This document shows, one piece after another, positions 55,300-63,787 of a stretch of 64,000 nucleotides of DNA. Source of the stretch: Amycolatopsis sp. WAC 01376 (GTDB lineage: Bacteria; Actinomycetota; Actinomycetes; Mycobacteriales; Pseudonocardiaceae); assembly GCF_003947415.1 (NCBI RefSeq), contig NZ_QHKL01000002.1, positions 1,426,001-1,490,000 on the forward strand, read 5' to 3'. The notes under the pieces were generated by a model that did not search any database, was not told the DNA's origin, and worked only from the letters and a program-made list of their open reading frames with translations. Each line of letters begins with the position of its first letter. Position 1 is the first letter of the stretch. The translations under genes were made by a program, and so were the position numbers.

Positions 55300-55798
55300 A
55301 AACTCGGTTCTGGGGGTCGGCGTGGTGGAGGGAACGGCGTACGGGGCGGCCCTGGCGTGTTTCGCCGCGGTGTGTGTCGCCTTGGCGCCGCAACGGCCCG
55401 AAGCGGTGGTGTCGCCGCACGAGTTCTACCGCGCCGTGGACCGGGTGTGCGTGCAGGTGGGGAAGGACAGCAGGGTGGCGATCCAGCGCTACTGGCCGGA
55501 CCCGGAGGGGGACGTCGCGACGGAGCTGCGCAAGTGGCAGCACTACGTCGCGACGAAGGTGGACGACGCCAAGGACGTCCTCAAGGGGGCGACAGGGGTC
55601 CGCGCGGTGCCTGGAGGGGCGGCATCCGCGCGGGAGGACTTCCTGGTGGCGATCCGCCGGTACGTCGAGGCGGGGGAGCGGTTCCAGCAGGACGGAGCCC
55701 GCTCGCCCGCCTTGATGGGCGCCTCGGACGCCGAGATGAACGCGGTGAGCGCGCTCGCGGCGCGCAACGGGGCCCGCAACTGCGACCGCGTCGTCTGA
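55286..55798 (+). CDS. Hypothetical protein with N-terminal hydrophobic segment
   Basis: 170-residue protein starting at TTG 55286, seven bases after a TAACCT -10, so it is probably leaderless. The N-terminus (VLGVGVVEGTAYGAALACFAAVCVALA) is a membrane anchor or signal. The rest is a soluble helical domain with EFYRAVDRVCVQVGKDSRVAIQRYWPD and AREDFLVAIRRYVEAGERF. I do not recognise it. A GTG near 55324 could be an alternative start. Confidence 0.65.
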   Translation: MNLFKNSVLGVGVVEGTAYGAALACFAAVCVALAPQRPEAVVSPHEFYRAVDRVCVQVGKDSRVAIQRYWPDPEGDVATELRKWQHYVATKVDDAKDVLKGATGVRAVPGGAASAREDFLVAIRRYVEAGERFQQDGARSPALMGASDAEMNAVSALAARNGARNCDRVV

Positions 55799-55801
55799 AC
55801 A

Positions 55802-55877
55802 CGCATTTTAGTCCTCTAAATGCGCCGTACTCGGGCGTCACGCGCGCCCGAAGAGCGCATTTAGAGGACTAAATGCG
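55802..55877. repeat. Nested inverted repeat of CGCATTTAG-AGGA-CTAAATGCG
   Basis: Two copies of a 22-23-base near-palindrome (CGCATTTAGAGGACTAAATGCG and its complement) form arms 55802-55825 and 55855-55877. The left arm has one extra T. Between them is a smaller hairpin, CGGGCG...CGCCCG. It sits between convergent genes and ends seven bases before the mtr stop. It is AT-rich against its surroundings. Confidence 0.8.
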
Positions 55878-55884
55878 GCGTGGG

Positions 55885-57279
55885 TCAGTCCAGCGGAAGG
55901 TTCAGCAGCGCGTTCTCGACCAGTTCCGGCATCGCCGGGTGGATCCAGTACTGCCCGCGCGCCATGCTCTTCGCGTCCAGGCCGAAGCTCATCGCCTGGA
56001 TCAGCGGCTGGATCACCGACGACGACTGCGGGCCGATGATGTGCGCGCCGAGCAGCTGCCCGGTGGCCGGGTCGGCGAGCAGCTTCGCGAAACCGGTGGT
56101 GTCCTCCATCGCCCAGCCGTAGGCGATGCCCGCGTAGTCCTGGTGCGACGTCACGTACGAGACGCCGCGCTCGCGGGCCTCGCGTTCGGTCAGCCCGACG
56201 GACGCGACCTGCGGCGAGGTGAACACCGCGTGCGGGACGAACCGGTGGTCGGCCTCGATCCGCTCGTCCGGATGCAGCAGGTTGTGCTGCACGACGCGCT
56301 GCTCGTGGTTCGCGACGTGCTTGAGCTCGAACACCGACGAGAGGTCGCCGAGCGCGTAGATCCCGTCGACCGCGGTCTGCTGGTACTCGTCGACCACGAC
56401 GTGCCCGCGCTCGCCGGTGGTCACCCCGGTGGCGGCGACGTCGAGAAGGTCGGAGTTCGGCTTGCGGCCGGTGGCGACCAGCAATACGTCGGCCTCGACG
56501 GTCTCGGCGCCTTCCGGGCCTTCGAGGTCCAGAGCGACGCCCGACGCGGTTTTGCGCGCGCGGACGGTCTTCCGGTCGAGCCGGACGTCGAACCGCTGCG
56601 CGGCCAGTTCGGTGAACCGGGCGCTGATGTCGTCGTCCTCGGACCGCAGCAGCGCGCCGGACCGGTTGACCACGGTCACGTTCACCCCGAACGAGGCGAA
56701 GACGTGCGCGAACTCGGCGGCGATGTACCCGCCGCCGAGGATCACGATGCTCGACGGCAGTTCGTCGAGCCGCATCACCGTGTCGGAGGTGTGGTAGCCG
56801 GTTTCGGCGAGACCGGGGACGTCCGGGATCACCGGGCGCCCGCCGGCGGCTAGCACGAACTTGTCGGCGGTGATCGTTTCCGAGGGGCGGCCGTCGGGGT
56901 AGCTGACCCGCAGCTCCTTGTGCCCGGTGAAGCGGCCTTCGCCCTCGTACACGGTGACGTTCTTGTTGTCCTCGTGCTCGACGCGGTACTCGCGTCCACC
57001 GGTGGCGATCGGGTCGATCCGGCCGAAGATCCGGTCGCGCACGTCGCGCCAGCGGACCCCGGTCAGCTCTTCGTCGACGCCGAACTTCGACGACGAAGCG
57101 GGGGTGGCCGCGACATTGGCGGCGTGCACGAACATCTTCGTCGGGATGCAGCCCACGTTCAGGCAGGTGCCACCGAACGTGCCCTTCTCCACGATCGCCG
57201 TGTTCCAGTCCGCGAAACGCGGGTCGAGGATCGAGTTGCCCGATCCGGTACCGACGATCACCAGGTCGTAGTGGGGCAC
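55885..57279 (-). CDS. mtr: Mycothione reductase
   Basis: Flavoprotein disulfide reductase that regenerates mycothiol with NADPH. The 464-residue product has the FAD loop VIVGTGSGNS, the redox pair C39/C44 (GTCLNVGC), the NADPH loop ILGGGYIAAEFAHVF, ATGRKPNSDLL, YALGDLS and the C-terminal interface HPAMPELVENALLNL with the active-site His. The cysteine spacing and GSGNS form separate mycothione reductase from lipoamide and glutathione enzymes. GTG 57279 has AAGGAAG upstream. Confidence 0.95.
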   Translation of the reverse strand: MPHYDLVIVGTGSGNSILDPRFADWNTAIVEKGTFGGTCLNVGCIPTKMFVHAANVAATPASSSKFGVDEELTGVRWRDVRDRIFGRIDPIATGGREYRVEHEDNKNVTVYEGEGRFTGHKELRVSYPDGRPSETITADKFVLAAGGRPVIPDVPGLAETGYHTSDTVMRLDELPSSIVILGGGYIAAEFAHVFASFGVNVTVVNRSGALLRSEDDDISARFTELAAQRFDVRLDRKTVRARKTASGVALDLEGPEGAETVEADVLLVATGRKPNSDLLDVAATGVTTGERGHVVVDEYQQTAVDGIYALGDLSSVFELKHVANHEQRVVQHNLLHPDERIEADHRFVPHAVFTSPQVASVGLTEREARERGVSYVTSHQDYAGIAYGWAMEDTTGFAKLLADPATGQLLGAHIIGPQSSSVIQPLIQAMSFGLDAKSMARGQYWIHPAMPELVENALLNLPLD

Positions 57280-57353
57280 GCTGTCTTCCTTTGCGGCGGG
57301 AGCGGGTGGTTCCGACTCTAGCCAACTTGTCACGAAGGCCGGTTGTTCCCGGC

Positions 57354-58232
57354 TCAACGCCCGTCAGCGCTGAAGTGCATCCGGTCCTTCGGTGTCGCCC
57401 AGGTGCCGCCCCAGGTCCAGCCGATCGCGGAGAACGCGGCCACCGTCCGGTCGCCGGGGACGATCATCCCGGGCCGGAGCTTCCCTCGGTCGAGGTACGC
57501 CGACGCGAGCTCGGGCAGGACGAGATCACCCTTGGTGTACGGATTACAGAAGGGGTCGATGTCGATCGCGAGTCCGTAGGCGTGCGAGGACCAGTTCGGC
57601 TGGCCGCGGGCCGGGCGGCAGACGAAGGCGGTGGTGTTGTTGCCGTCACCCGTCGGGGGAGCGGTGAGTTCGGCGGGCGCGGTCACGCGCATCTCCTCGA
57701 TCGGGAACTTCGCGGTGAACAACTGCCCGAATACGGTGACGACGGCGTTCGCCACCGAAGCGTTCACGAGCATTTCCCCGGTGTGCGCGCGGCCGTCGAA
57801 ACCCCAGAACGAGAGCGTGAGATAGCGCAGTTCGCCTGCGGAGACAGGGCAGCCCGCTTGCCAGGTGCTGCGCGCGAGCACGTCGGCCGGAACGGGATTC
57901 ACCGTGCTCGCGAACCGGTTTCCGGCGGGTGGGGGAAGCAGGTCGGTGGTCGGCAGGGAACGGTCGGCCAGCACGGGAGGTGTCGGGAGGGCCTGCCCGA
58001 AACCGTCACCGCGCAAGGGAAGCGGCGTCGCACCGACCCGCCAGGCCGGTACGGGTGTACTCGGAGTCGTTGCCGCAGAAGGGGTTTGCGCCGGACCGCT
58101 GGTGACGGCCGGGCTCGAACACGAGAAGAGCAGGAGGGCCGTAGCCGCCAGAATGATCGCCGTAGCCCGCACGAGGTCCAGCGTGACAGATGCGCTCGGT
58201 GAGCACAGGTCCACCCGTTTCAGTGACACCAC
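57354..58232 (-). CDS. M15-type (VanY-like) metallopeptidase, putative lipoprotein
   Basis: About 292-residue protein with an N-terminal hydrophobic segment ending in a lipobox-like LLFSC, a Pro/Thr-rich linker and a C-terminal D-Ala-D-Ala carboxypeptidase-like domain. The zinc signature is WSSHAYGLAIDIDPFCNPY (His and Asp), and the closing HFSADGR supplies the last His. TAFVCRP resembles the substrate loop. It probably trims peptidoglycan stems. GTG 58232 has GGAGAAA seven bases upstream; GTG 58229 is next. It is divergent from the trypsin-like gene. Confidence 0.83.
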   Translation of the reverse strand: MVSLKRVDLCSPSASVTLDLVRATAIILAATALLLFSCSSPAVTSGPAQTPSAATTPSTPVPAWRVGATPLPLRGDGFGQALPTPPVLADRSLPTTDLLPPPAGNRFASTVNPVPADVLARSTWQAGCPVSAGELRYLTLSFWGFDGRAHTGEMLVNASVANAVVTVFGQLFTAKFPIEEMRVTAPAELTAPPTGDGNNTTAFVCRPARGQPNWSSHAYGLAIDIDPFCNPYTKGDLVLPELASAYLDRGKLRPGMIVPGDRTVAAFSAIGWTWGGTWATPKDRMHFSADGR

Positions 58233-58338
58233 ATCGGGCTTTCTCCGATTAGGGTATTCGCGATCGCTCGTGTACGCGCTGGAGTCGAATGACTTCCCAG
58301 GGTCTGACCGTACGTACGCCCCGGTGAAGGGACAGAAC

Positions 58339-59172
58339 ATGCCCAAGAAGTCACGTCGCACCCTGTTGCTCGCTGTCGGAGCGGTCCTCGCGACGGCCGT
58401 GATGGTCCCGATCGCGGTCAACAGCGCGTCGGCGGACGACAGCGCGGTGAGCGGCCCGGACAAGGCCGCGGAGCCGAGGATCGTCGGCGGCGGCAAGGCT
58501 TCGGTCTCGCAGTACCCGTACGCGGTGTACCTGGCCGATCGCAGCGGCAACCAGTACTGCGGCGCGGTGATCGTCAGCTCCACGACGGTCGCGACGGCGG
58601 CGCACTGCGCGGTCGCGGTCAAGCGTTCCGATGTCCGGGTGGTCGCCGGACGTGAGGACAAGCGCTCACGGGACGGCGTGGAGCTGCGTGTTTCGCGGGT
58701 CTGGGTCAGCCCGGACTACAGCGGCGATCCGGGCAAGGGCGACGACATCGCGGTGATGACGGTCAGCGGTCAGCTGCCGTACCGGCCCGCGAAGGTCGCG
58801 GACAACGGCAACGCCGACCTGTACAGCGAAGGCACGAAGGCGACAGTGCTCGGCTGGGGCCGGGTCGCCGACGGTGGCGCGCGGTCGGACTACCTGCGCA
58901 GCGCGGTCGTCCCGGTGGTCAGCGACAAGACCTGCCGCACCGCGTACTCGGGCTACGACCCGAGCGACATGGTGTGCGCCGGTTACCCCGAAGGCGGGAT
59001 CGACGCCTGCCAGGGCGATTCGGGCGGACCGCTGATGGTGGGCGACACCCTGATCGGGATCGTGTCGTTCGGCGAAGGCTGCGCGAAGGCCGGTAAACCG
59101 GGCGTCTACACCCGTGTCTCGCACTTCGCGAACGAGATCTCGCAGCAGAACAACCGCGGCCTGATCGGCTGA
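58339..59172 (+). CDS. Secreted trypsin-like serine protease
   Basis: 277-residue S1A protease with a signal peptide (TLLLAVGAVLATAVMVPIAVNSASA), a short propeptide and a mature start at IVGGGKASVSQYPY. The triad is H89 (TAAHC), D136 (DDIAVM) and S228 (GDSGGP). D222, six residues before the nucleophile, predicts cleavage after Lys/Arg. Cysteine pairs are conserved. It resembles streptomycete trypsins. ATG 58339 has AAGGGA upstream. Confidence 0.95.
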   Translation: MPKKSRRTLLLAVGAVLATAVMVPIAVNSASADDSAVSGPDKAAEPRIVGGGKASVSQYPYAVYLADRSGNQYCGAVIVSSTTVATAAHCAVAVKRSDVRVVAGREDKRSRDGVELRVSRVWVSPDYSGDPGKGDDIAVMTVSGQLPYRPAKVADNGNADLYSEGTKATVLGWGRVADGGARSDYLRSAVVPVVSDKTCRTAYSGYDPSDMVCAGYPEGGIDACQGDSGGPLMVGDTLIGIVSFGEGCAKAGKPGVYTRVSHFANEISQQNNRGLIG

Positions 59173-59211
59173 TCGATGCCTTCTTCACGTCCGATGTGCT
59201 AACAAGTGGGC

Positions 59212-59688
59212 GTGAGTACCGACACCCCGATCACCGAGACCACGTCGTTCCCGCTGTCCGTCGCCGGTGACGAGATCACGGCCGCACAGCTGCACGGCAT
59301 CCTCCGCCTGCGCGTGGACGTGTTCGTCGTCGAGCAGGACTGCGCCTATCACGAGATCGACGGACGCGACCTCCTGCCCGGCACCCGGCACCTCTGGATC
59401 GGCGGTTCGGTCGCCGTCGACTCGTATCTGCGCGTGTTGCAGGACGCCGGCGGAACCTTCCGCATCGGCCGGGTGTGCACGGCGGTCCGCTCACGCGGCA
59501 AGGGACTCGCGGGACGGCTGATGGAGACCGCGCTCGCGGGGATCGGGGACGCGCCGTGCGTCCTCGACGCGCAGACGTACGCGAAGGACTTCTACGCCAA
59601 GTACGGCTTCGTCGTCGAAGGCGACGAGTTCCTGGAAGACGGGATCCCGCACCTCACGATGTGGCGCCGGGAGGCGCAGCGGCTGTGA
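59212..59688 (+). CDS. ElaA-like GNAT acetyltransferase
   Basis: 158-residue GNAT protein of the ElaA group, recognised by LHGILRLRVDVFVVEQDCAYHEIDGRDLLPGTRHLWI and the acetyl-CoA loop RVCTAVRSRGKGLAGRLMETAL; it ends FYAKYGFVVEGDEFLEDGIPHLTMWR. The substrate is unknown. GTG 59212 is preferred; GTG 59206 is two codons earlier. Its last 35 bases overlap the convergent bioF 3' end. Confidence 0.88.
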   Translation: MSTDTPITETTSFPLSVAGDEITAAQLHGILRLRVDVFVVEQDCAYHEIDGRDLLPGTRHLWIGGSVAVDSYLRVLQDAGGTFRIGRVCTAVRSRGKGLAGRLMETALAGIGDAPCVLDAQTYAKDFYAKYGFVVEGDEFLEDGIPHLTMWRREAQRL

Positions 59689-60841
59689 TCACCCCGACCG
59701 CGCGGTCCACGTCGGCATCGGTGAGGTCGGCCCGCGCGGTCAGGCGCAGGCGGGAGATGCCGTCGGGCACGGACGGCGGGCGGAAGCAGCCGACCCGCAC
59801 CCCCTGATCGGCGCAAGCGGCCGCCCAAGCGACGGCCGATTCCGGCGACGGTGCCTGCACCGAGATCACCGCGGCGTCCGGGAGGCTGACCCGGAAACCC
59901 GCCGATTTCAGTTGCATCGCAAGGTTTCCGGCGGCTTCGGTCACCTTCGTGGCCAGCTCCGGCTCGGCCTTCAACGCGTTGAGCGCGGCCAGCGCGGCGG
60001 CGGCACTGGCGGGCGCGAGGCCGGTGTCGAAGATGAAACTGCGCGCCGTGTCCACCAGATGCTTGATCACGCGACGCGGCCCGAGCACCGCTCCGCCTTG
60101 TGCGCCAAGGGATTTCGACAGCGTGATGGTGGTGACGACGTCCGGCGCGCCGGAGAGCCCCGCCGCGTGGACAGCCCCGCGGCCGCCCTCGCCGAGGACA
60201 CCGAAACCGTGTGCGTCGTCGATGAGCAGCGAAGCGCCGTGCTCCCGGCAGACACCGGCGAGCTGCTCCAGCGGGGCGATGTCACCGTCGACGGAGAAGA
60301 CGGAATCGGTGACGACGAGCGCGCGCGGTTTGCGGCGGGTCGCCAGCGCGTGTTTGAAGGCGTTCGGGTCGCTGTGCGCGACGGCGGCGATGTCCGACCG
60401 GGACAGGCGGCAGCCCTCGATCAGCGAGGCGTGGATGTACTTGTCCGTCACGATCGCGGAATCCGCGCCGGACAGGGCCGTGACTGCGCCGAGGTTCGCG
60501 GTGAAACCCGACGAGAAGACCAGCGCCGCCTGCGCGCCGCAGAAGCGGGCGAGGTCCTGCTCGAGTTCGGCGTGGACCTCGGTGGTGCCGGAGACGAGCC
60601 GGGAGCCCGTCGCGCCGGCGCCCCAGCGCAACGCGGCCGCCGCGGCCGCACCGGCGACGCGTTTGTCCCTGGCGAGCCCGAGATAGTCGTTGCCCGCGAG
60701 GTCCAGCTCCGCTTCCTGCGCCTGCCGGATGCGCAGCTTGCGCACCAGCCCGGCCTCGGCCCGCTTCTCCGCCTCCACGTCGAGCCAGTCGAAGACCTGG
60801 TCGGGCGGGAGGTTCTGGTGAGCGGGGCCGGGAGAAGTCAC
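59654..60841 (-). CDS. bioF: 8-amino-7-oxononanoate synthase
   Basis: 395-residue PLP enzyme that condenses pimeloyl-ACP or -CoA with alanine in biotin synthesis. It has LDLAGNDYLGLARD, GAGATGSRLVSGTTEVHAELEQDLA, SVFSVDGDIAPL, LLIDDAHGFGVLG and the PLP lysine in TLSKSLGAQGG. No other biotin gene is adjacent, so a related alpha-oxoamine synthase role cannot be excluded. GTG 60841 lies seven bases after GAGACT, so it may be leaderless. Confidence 0.88.
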   Translation of the reverse strand: MTSPGPAHQNLPPDQVFDWLDVEAEKRAEAGLVRKLRIRQAQEAELDLAGNDYLGLARDKRVAGAAAAAALRWGAGATGSRLVSGTTEVHAELEQDLARFCGAQAALVFSSGFTANLGAVTALSGADSAIVTDKYIHASLIEGCRLSRSDIAAVAHSDPNAFKHALATRRKPRALVVTDSVFSVDGDIAPLEQLAGVCREHGASLLIDDAHGFGVLGEGGRGAVHAAGLSGAPDVVTTITLSKSLGAQGGAVLGPRRVIKHLVDTARSFIFDTGLAPASAAAALAALNALKAEPELATKVTEAAGNLAMQLKSAGFRVSLPDAAVISVQAPSPESAVAWAAACADQGVRVGCFRPPSVPDGISRLRLTARADLTDADVDRAVGVITAAAPPGATS

Positions 60842-60901
60842 GTCCCGCAGTCTCCCATCCGCCGTTCGGCGCTGGGCGTGGTGGTCCCCACAGCGAACGC
60901 A

Positions 60902-60948
60902 ATGAACGGTCCGTTCCTTGCAAATTTCGCAAGGAACGGACCGTTCAT
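60902..60948. repeat. ATGAACGGTCCGTTCC perfect 20-bp inverted repeat
   Basis: Arms 60902-60921 and 60929-60948 (ATGAACGGTCCGTTCCTTGC and complement), 7-base loop AAATTTC. It is homologous to 49433-49475, including the GCAATGAACGG flank. It lies between bioF and the helicase gene, both on the minus strand. Confidence 0.88.
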
Positions 60949-60982
60949 GGCACTAGCCGCCGGGTGAACCGGCTTCAGTTAC

Positions 60983-62479
60983 TCAGCTGTCGAAGCTGCG
61001 ACGCGGGCGACTGCCCGGACGCTGCGGGCGGCCGCTGCCGCCACCGGACTCGGTACGACGCGGGCGGCCGCGGAAGCCGCCGGGACGGCCGCCTTCGCGG
61101 TGACCCTCACGGGAGCCCTGGTAACCGCCGCGGTCGCCGCCACCGTAGCCGCGGCCACCGCCACGACGCGGGGATTCACGACGACGCTCGATGACCGGCT
61201 CGCCGCTGGGCTGCTGCGCACCGGTGATGCGGATGAGCTCGGCGTCGCCGGGGCGGACCGTGGTCTGCTCGGCGCGGACACCGGCGCGGTCGGTCATCCG
61301 GCGCACCATGCGGCGCTGGTCGTGGGTGACCAGCGTGACCACGACACCGGACGCCCCGGCGCGCGCGGTGCGGCCCGCGCGGTGCAGGTAGTCCTTGTGG
61401 TCGGCGGCCGGGTCGACGTGGAGCACCAGCGAGATGTCGTCGACGTGGATACCACGTGCGGCGACGTCCGTGGCGACGAGGACCGGGGCGAAGCCTTCCT
61501 TGAAGTCCGCGAGGACCCGGTTGCGCTGGCCCTGGGTCTTGCCGCCGTGCAGTGCGGCCGCGTGGACGCCCTTTTCGCGCAGGCGCTCGGTGAGGCGGTC
61601 CACGTGGTGCTTGGTGCGGACGAACATGATCGTGCGGCCCTCGCGGGCACCGATCTCGGTGATGACGTCCTGCTTGTCCTGGTGCGACACCTGGAGCACG
61701 TGGTGATCCATGGTGGTGACGCTGGCGGTCGACGGGGCGACCGAGTGCGTGACCGGGTTGGTCAGGTACGCGCGGACCAGGCGGTCGACGTCACCGTCGA
61801 GGGTGGCGGAGAACAGCAGGCGCTGGCCGTCACGCGGGGTCAGGTCGAGGATCTCGCGAACCTGCGGCATGAAGCCCATGTCGGCCATCTGGTCGGCTTC
61901 GTCGAGCGCGATGAAGTTGCAGTCCGACAGCGACGCGGTGCCCTGGCGGACGTGGTCCGACAGCCGGCCGGGGGTGGCGATCAGCAGGTCGACGCCGCGG
62001 GAAAGCGCGTCGGCCTGACGGGTGAAGGCCATGCCGCCGACGGCGGTGCGGCACCACAGGCCGAGGGACTTGGCCAGCGGGGTCAGCGAGTCGGCGACCT
62101 GCATGGCCAGCTCGCGGGTCGGGACCAGGATCAGCGCACGCGGGTGCTTCGGACGGGCGCGGCCGCCGTTGAGCCGGGTCAGCATCGCGAGGCCGAAGGC
62201 CAGGGTCTTTCCGGAACCGGTCTGGGCGCGGCCCAGCACGTCGCGGCCGGCGAGCGCGTCGGGGATGGTCGCCGACTGGATCGGGAACGGGGTGGTGATA
62301 CCGGCGTCGGCCAGTGCCCGGAGCAGCGGCTCGGGAAGCCCGAGCTCCGCCCAGGTGGTGGCCTTGACACTCTCGACGGCGTCGTTGTGCAGCATCGAGT
62401 CACCCGCGGGGCGGGTGCGCGGCTTGCGGTGCTGCCTGGCCGACGGTGAAGAGTGGCCGGAGTTGAACGTGACTGTCAC
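60983..62479 (-). CDS. DEAD-box ATP-dependent RNA helicase
   Basis: 498-residue helicase with the Q motif region (TWAELGLPEPLLRALADAGITTPFPIQS), motif I AQTGSGKT, Ia PTRELAMQV, II DEAD (ALDEADQM), III SAT, IV-VI (VATDVAARGIHVDD, HRAGRTARAG). A C-terminal Arg/Gly-rich tail of about 70 residues can bind RNA. It resembles RhlE/CshA-type cold-adaptation and ribosome-assembly helicases. GTG 62479 with GAGAGG upstream adds a 30-residue N-terminus before the M-L-H-N start at 62392. Confidence 0.92.
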   Translation of the reverse strand: MTVTFNSGHSSPSARQHRKPRTRPAGDSMLHNDAVESVKATTWAELGLPEPLLRALADAGITTPFPIQSATIPDALAGRDVLGRAQTGSGKTLAFGLAMLTRLNGGRARPKHPRALILVPTRELAMQVADSLTPLAKSLGLWCRTAVGGMAFTRQADALSRGVDLLIATPGRLSDHVRQGTASLSDCNFIALDEADQMADMGFMPQVREILDLTPRDGQRLLFSATLDGDVDRLVRAYLTNPVTHSVAPSTASVTTMDHHVLQVSHQDKQDVITEIGAREGRTIMFVRTKHHVDRLTERLREKGVHAAALHGGKTQGQRNRVLADFKEGFAPVLVATDVAARGIHVDDISLVLHVDPAADHKDYLHRAGRTARAGASGVVVTLVTHDQRRMVRRMTDRAGVRAEQTTVRPGDAELIRITGAQQPSGEPVIERRRESPRRGGGRGYGGGDRGGYQGSREGHREGGRPGGFRGRPRRTESGGGSGRPQRPGSRPRRSFDS

Positions 62480-62779
62480 AAATGCCTCTCGGACGTGGCA
62501 CGTCGCAAGGAGGCCCGGGGCTGCCCGCACGCAGGCAGGCAAGATGGTGTGCACAGATGGGCGTTCACAGGGACGAACCCGGCACACCGCGTCTGCATGA
62601 CACCGCGCGCCAATTGGTTGATACGGATACCGCGAGCCATTCGGTTGGCTTTGGAGGCGACGGACACCACTCATCCACGCCGCCGGTTGCGGTCTAGCAC
62701 TACTGTACCGGACCGTTATCCGGCCTCCCAATTGGAGGGACCGATTGTGGGCAGGGTCTCCACGGCGGCTTCTCCCGGC
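62480..62779 (-). other. Leader/promoter region of the helicase gene
   Basis: A 300-bp stretch with no gene. On the minus strand a possible promoter is TTGGGA, 18 bases, TACAGT near 62700-62735, which would leave a leader of more than 200 bases. Long leaders are common for cold-inducible helicases. Short inverted repeats (CCAATTGG twice, at about 62609 and 62727) are present. No riboswitch is recognised. Confidence 0.35.
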
Positions 62780-62836
62780 GTGTCTTGAAAGGGTCGTTCC
62801 TGACGTGCTGTGTCGGGAACGACCCTTTCAAGACAC
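62780..62836. repeat. Perfect 21-bp inverted repeat (TTGAAAGGGTCGTTCC)
   Basis: Arms 62780-62800 and 62816-62836 (GTGTCTTGAAAGGGTCGTT... and complement); after one mismatch three more pairs (GAC/GTC) extend the stem. It lies ten bases beyond the stop of the minus-strand RIO kinase gene, so it can serve as its terminator, and is a diverged member of the TGAANGGNCC family. Confidence 0.85.
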
Positions 62837-62845
62837 TGTGGACGG

Positions 62846-63787
62846 TCAGCGGAGACCGGCGATCTCCCGCAGTTCCTCGATCAGCTCCGGGACGGCCGTG
62901 AGCCGCTCCGGCAGCCCCCGCGAGTGGAACCACGTGGCGATGTTGCGCACGTCCCGCGCGAGGAACTCGAGCCCGCCGGGATTGGCCACGATGTCGACCA
63001 CCTGCGGCAGGTCGATCACCATGATCCGATCCCGGTCGACCAGCAGGTTGTACGCCGAGAGGTCGCCGTGCGCGAGCCCCTGCGACGCCAGCAGTTCCAG
63101 CATCGCCGCAGTCTGGAACCACAGTTCCCGCAACTGTTCCGGCTCCGGCCGGACCTGCGCCAGGCGCGGCGCCGCCGTCTCGCCGTCGCCGAGGAATTCC
63201 AGCAGCAGTTCGGTGCCGTCGCGCTGCACCGGGTACGGCACCGGCGCACCGACCGCCCACAGCTTGCTCAGCGCGCCGAATTCGGCCACCGCCCACTGTT
63301 CGGCGATGAGGTTGCGGCCGAAGCTGCTGCGCGACTCCATGGCCCGCATCTCCCGCGACCGCCGCATCCGCCTGCCTTCGAGGTATCCGGCGTCGCGATG
63401 GAACAACCGGTGCTCGCCACTGCGATACCGCTTGGCCGCGAGCACGGTGCCCTCGGTGCCCGGCAGGTTGCGCCGGACGAGGTGGACGTCCGCCTCCTTG
63501 CCGGTTTTGAGGATGCCGAGCTCGGTGTCCACCGCCGCCAGTTCGGTGATCACCCAGTCGGGTCGCGGAAGCGGCCCGTGTTCCGCTTCTCCCCAGGTGC
63601 TCCAACGGTCGGCGCCGTCGGGGATGTCGGTCTCGGTGTAGGCGTCCTCACGCAGCCGGGCGAGCCGGACGCGTTCGGCTTCGGTGAGCCGTCCGCCGCG
63701 AGCGGGTGCCGGTTCGTCGTCGAAACGGCGACGACGGGTGCGGCTCGGACGGTCGTAGGTTTCTTCTTCGAGATCGTGCTTGCGCAC
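62846..63787 (-). CDS. RIO1-like serine protein kinase
   Basis: 313-residue atypical kinase. The N-terminal 60 residues are charged and Arg-rich; the RIO core has ILKTGKEADVHLV (ATP loop), LAAKRYR (Lys), the catalytic loop HGDLSAYNLLVD and the metal Asp in VIDLPQVVDI. Bacterial RIO kinases are of unclear function, but archaeal and eukaryotic relatives act in small-subunit maturation. GTG 63787 has AGGAG nine bases upstream. Confidence 0.9.
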   Translation of the reverse strand: MRKHDLEEETYDRPSRTRRRRFDDEPAPARGGRLTEAERVRLARLREDAYTETDIPDGADRWSTWGEAEHGPLPRPDWVITELAAVDTELGILKTGKEADVHLVRRNLPGTEGTVLAAKRYRSGEHRLFHRDAGYLEGRRMRRSREMRAMESRSSFGRNLIAEQWAVAEFGALSKLWAVGAPVPYPVQRDGTELLLEFLGDGETAAPRLAQVRPEPEQLRELWFQTAAMLELLASQGLAHGDLSAYNLLVDRDRIMVIDLPQVVDIVANPGGLEFLARDVRNIATWFHSRGLPERLTAVPELIEELREIAGLR

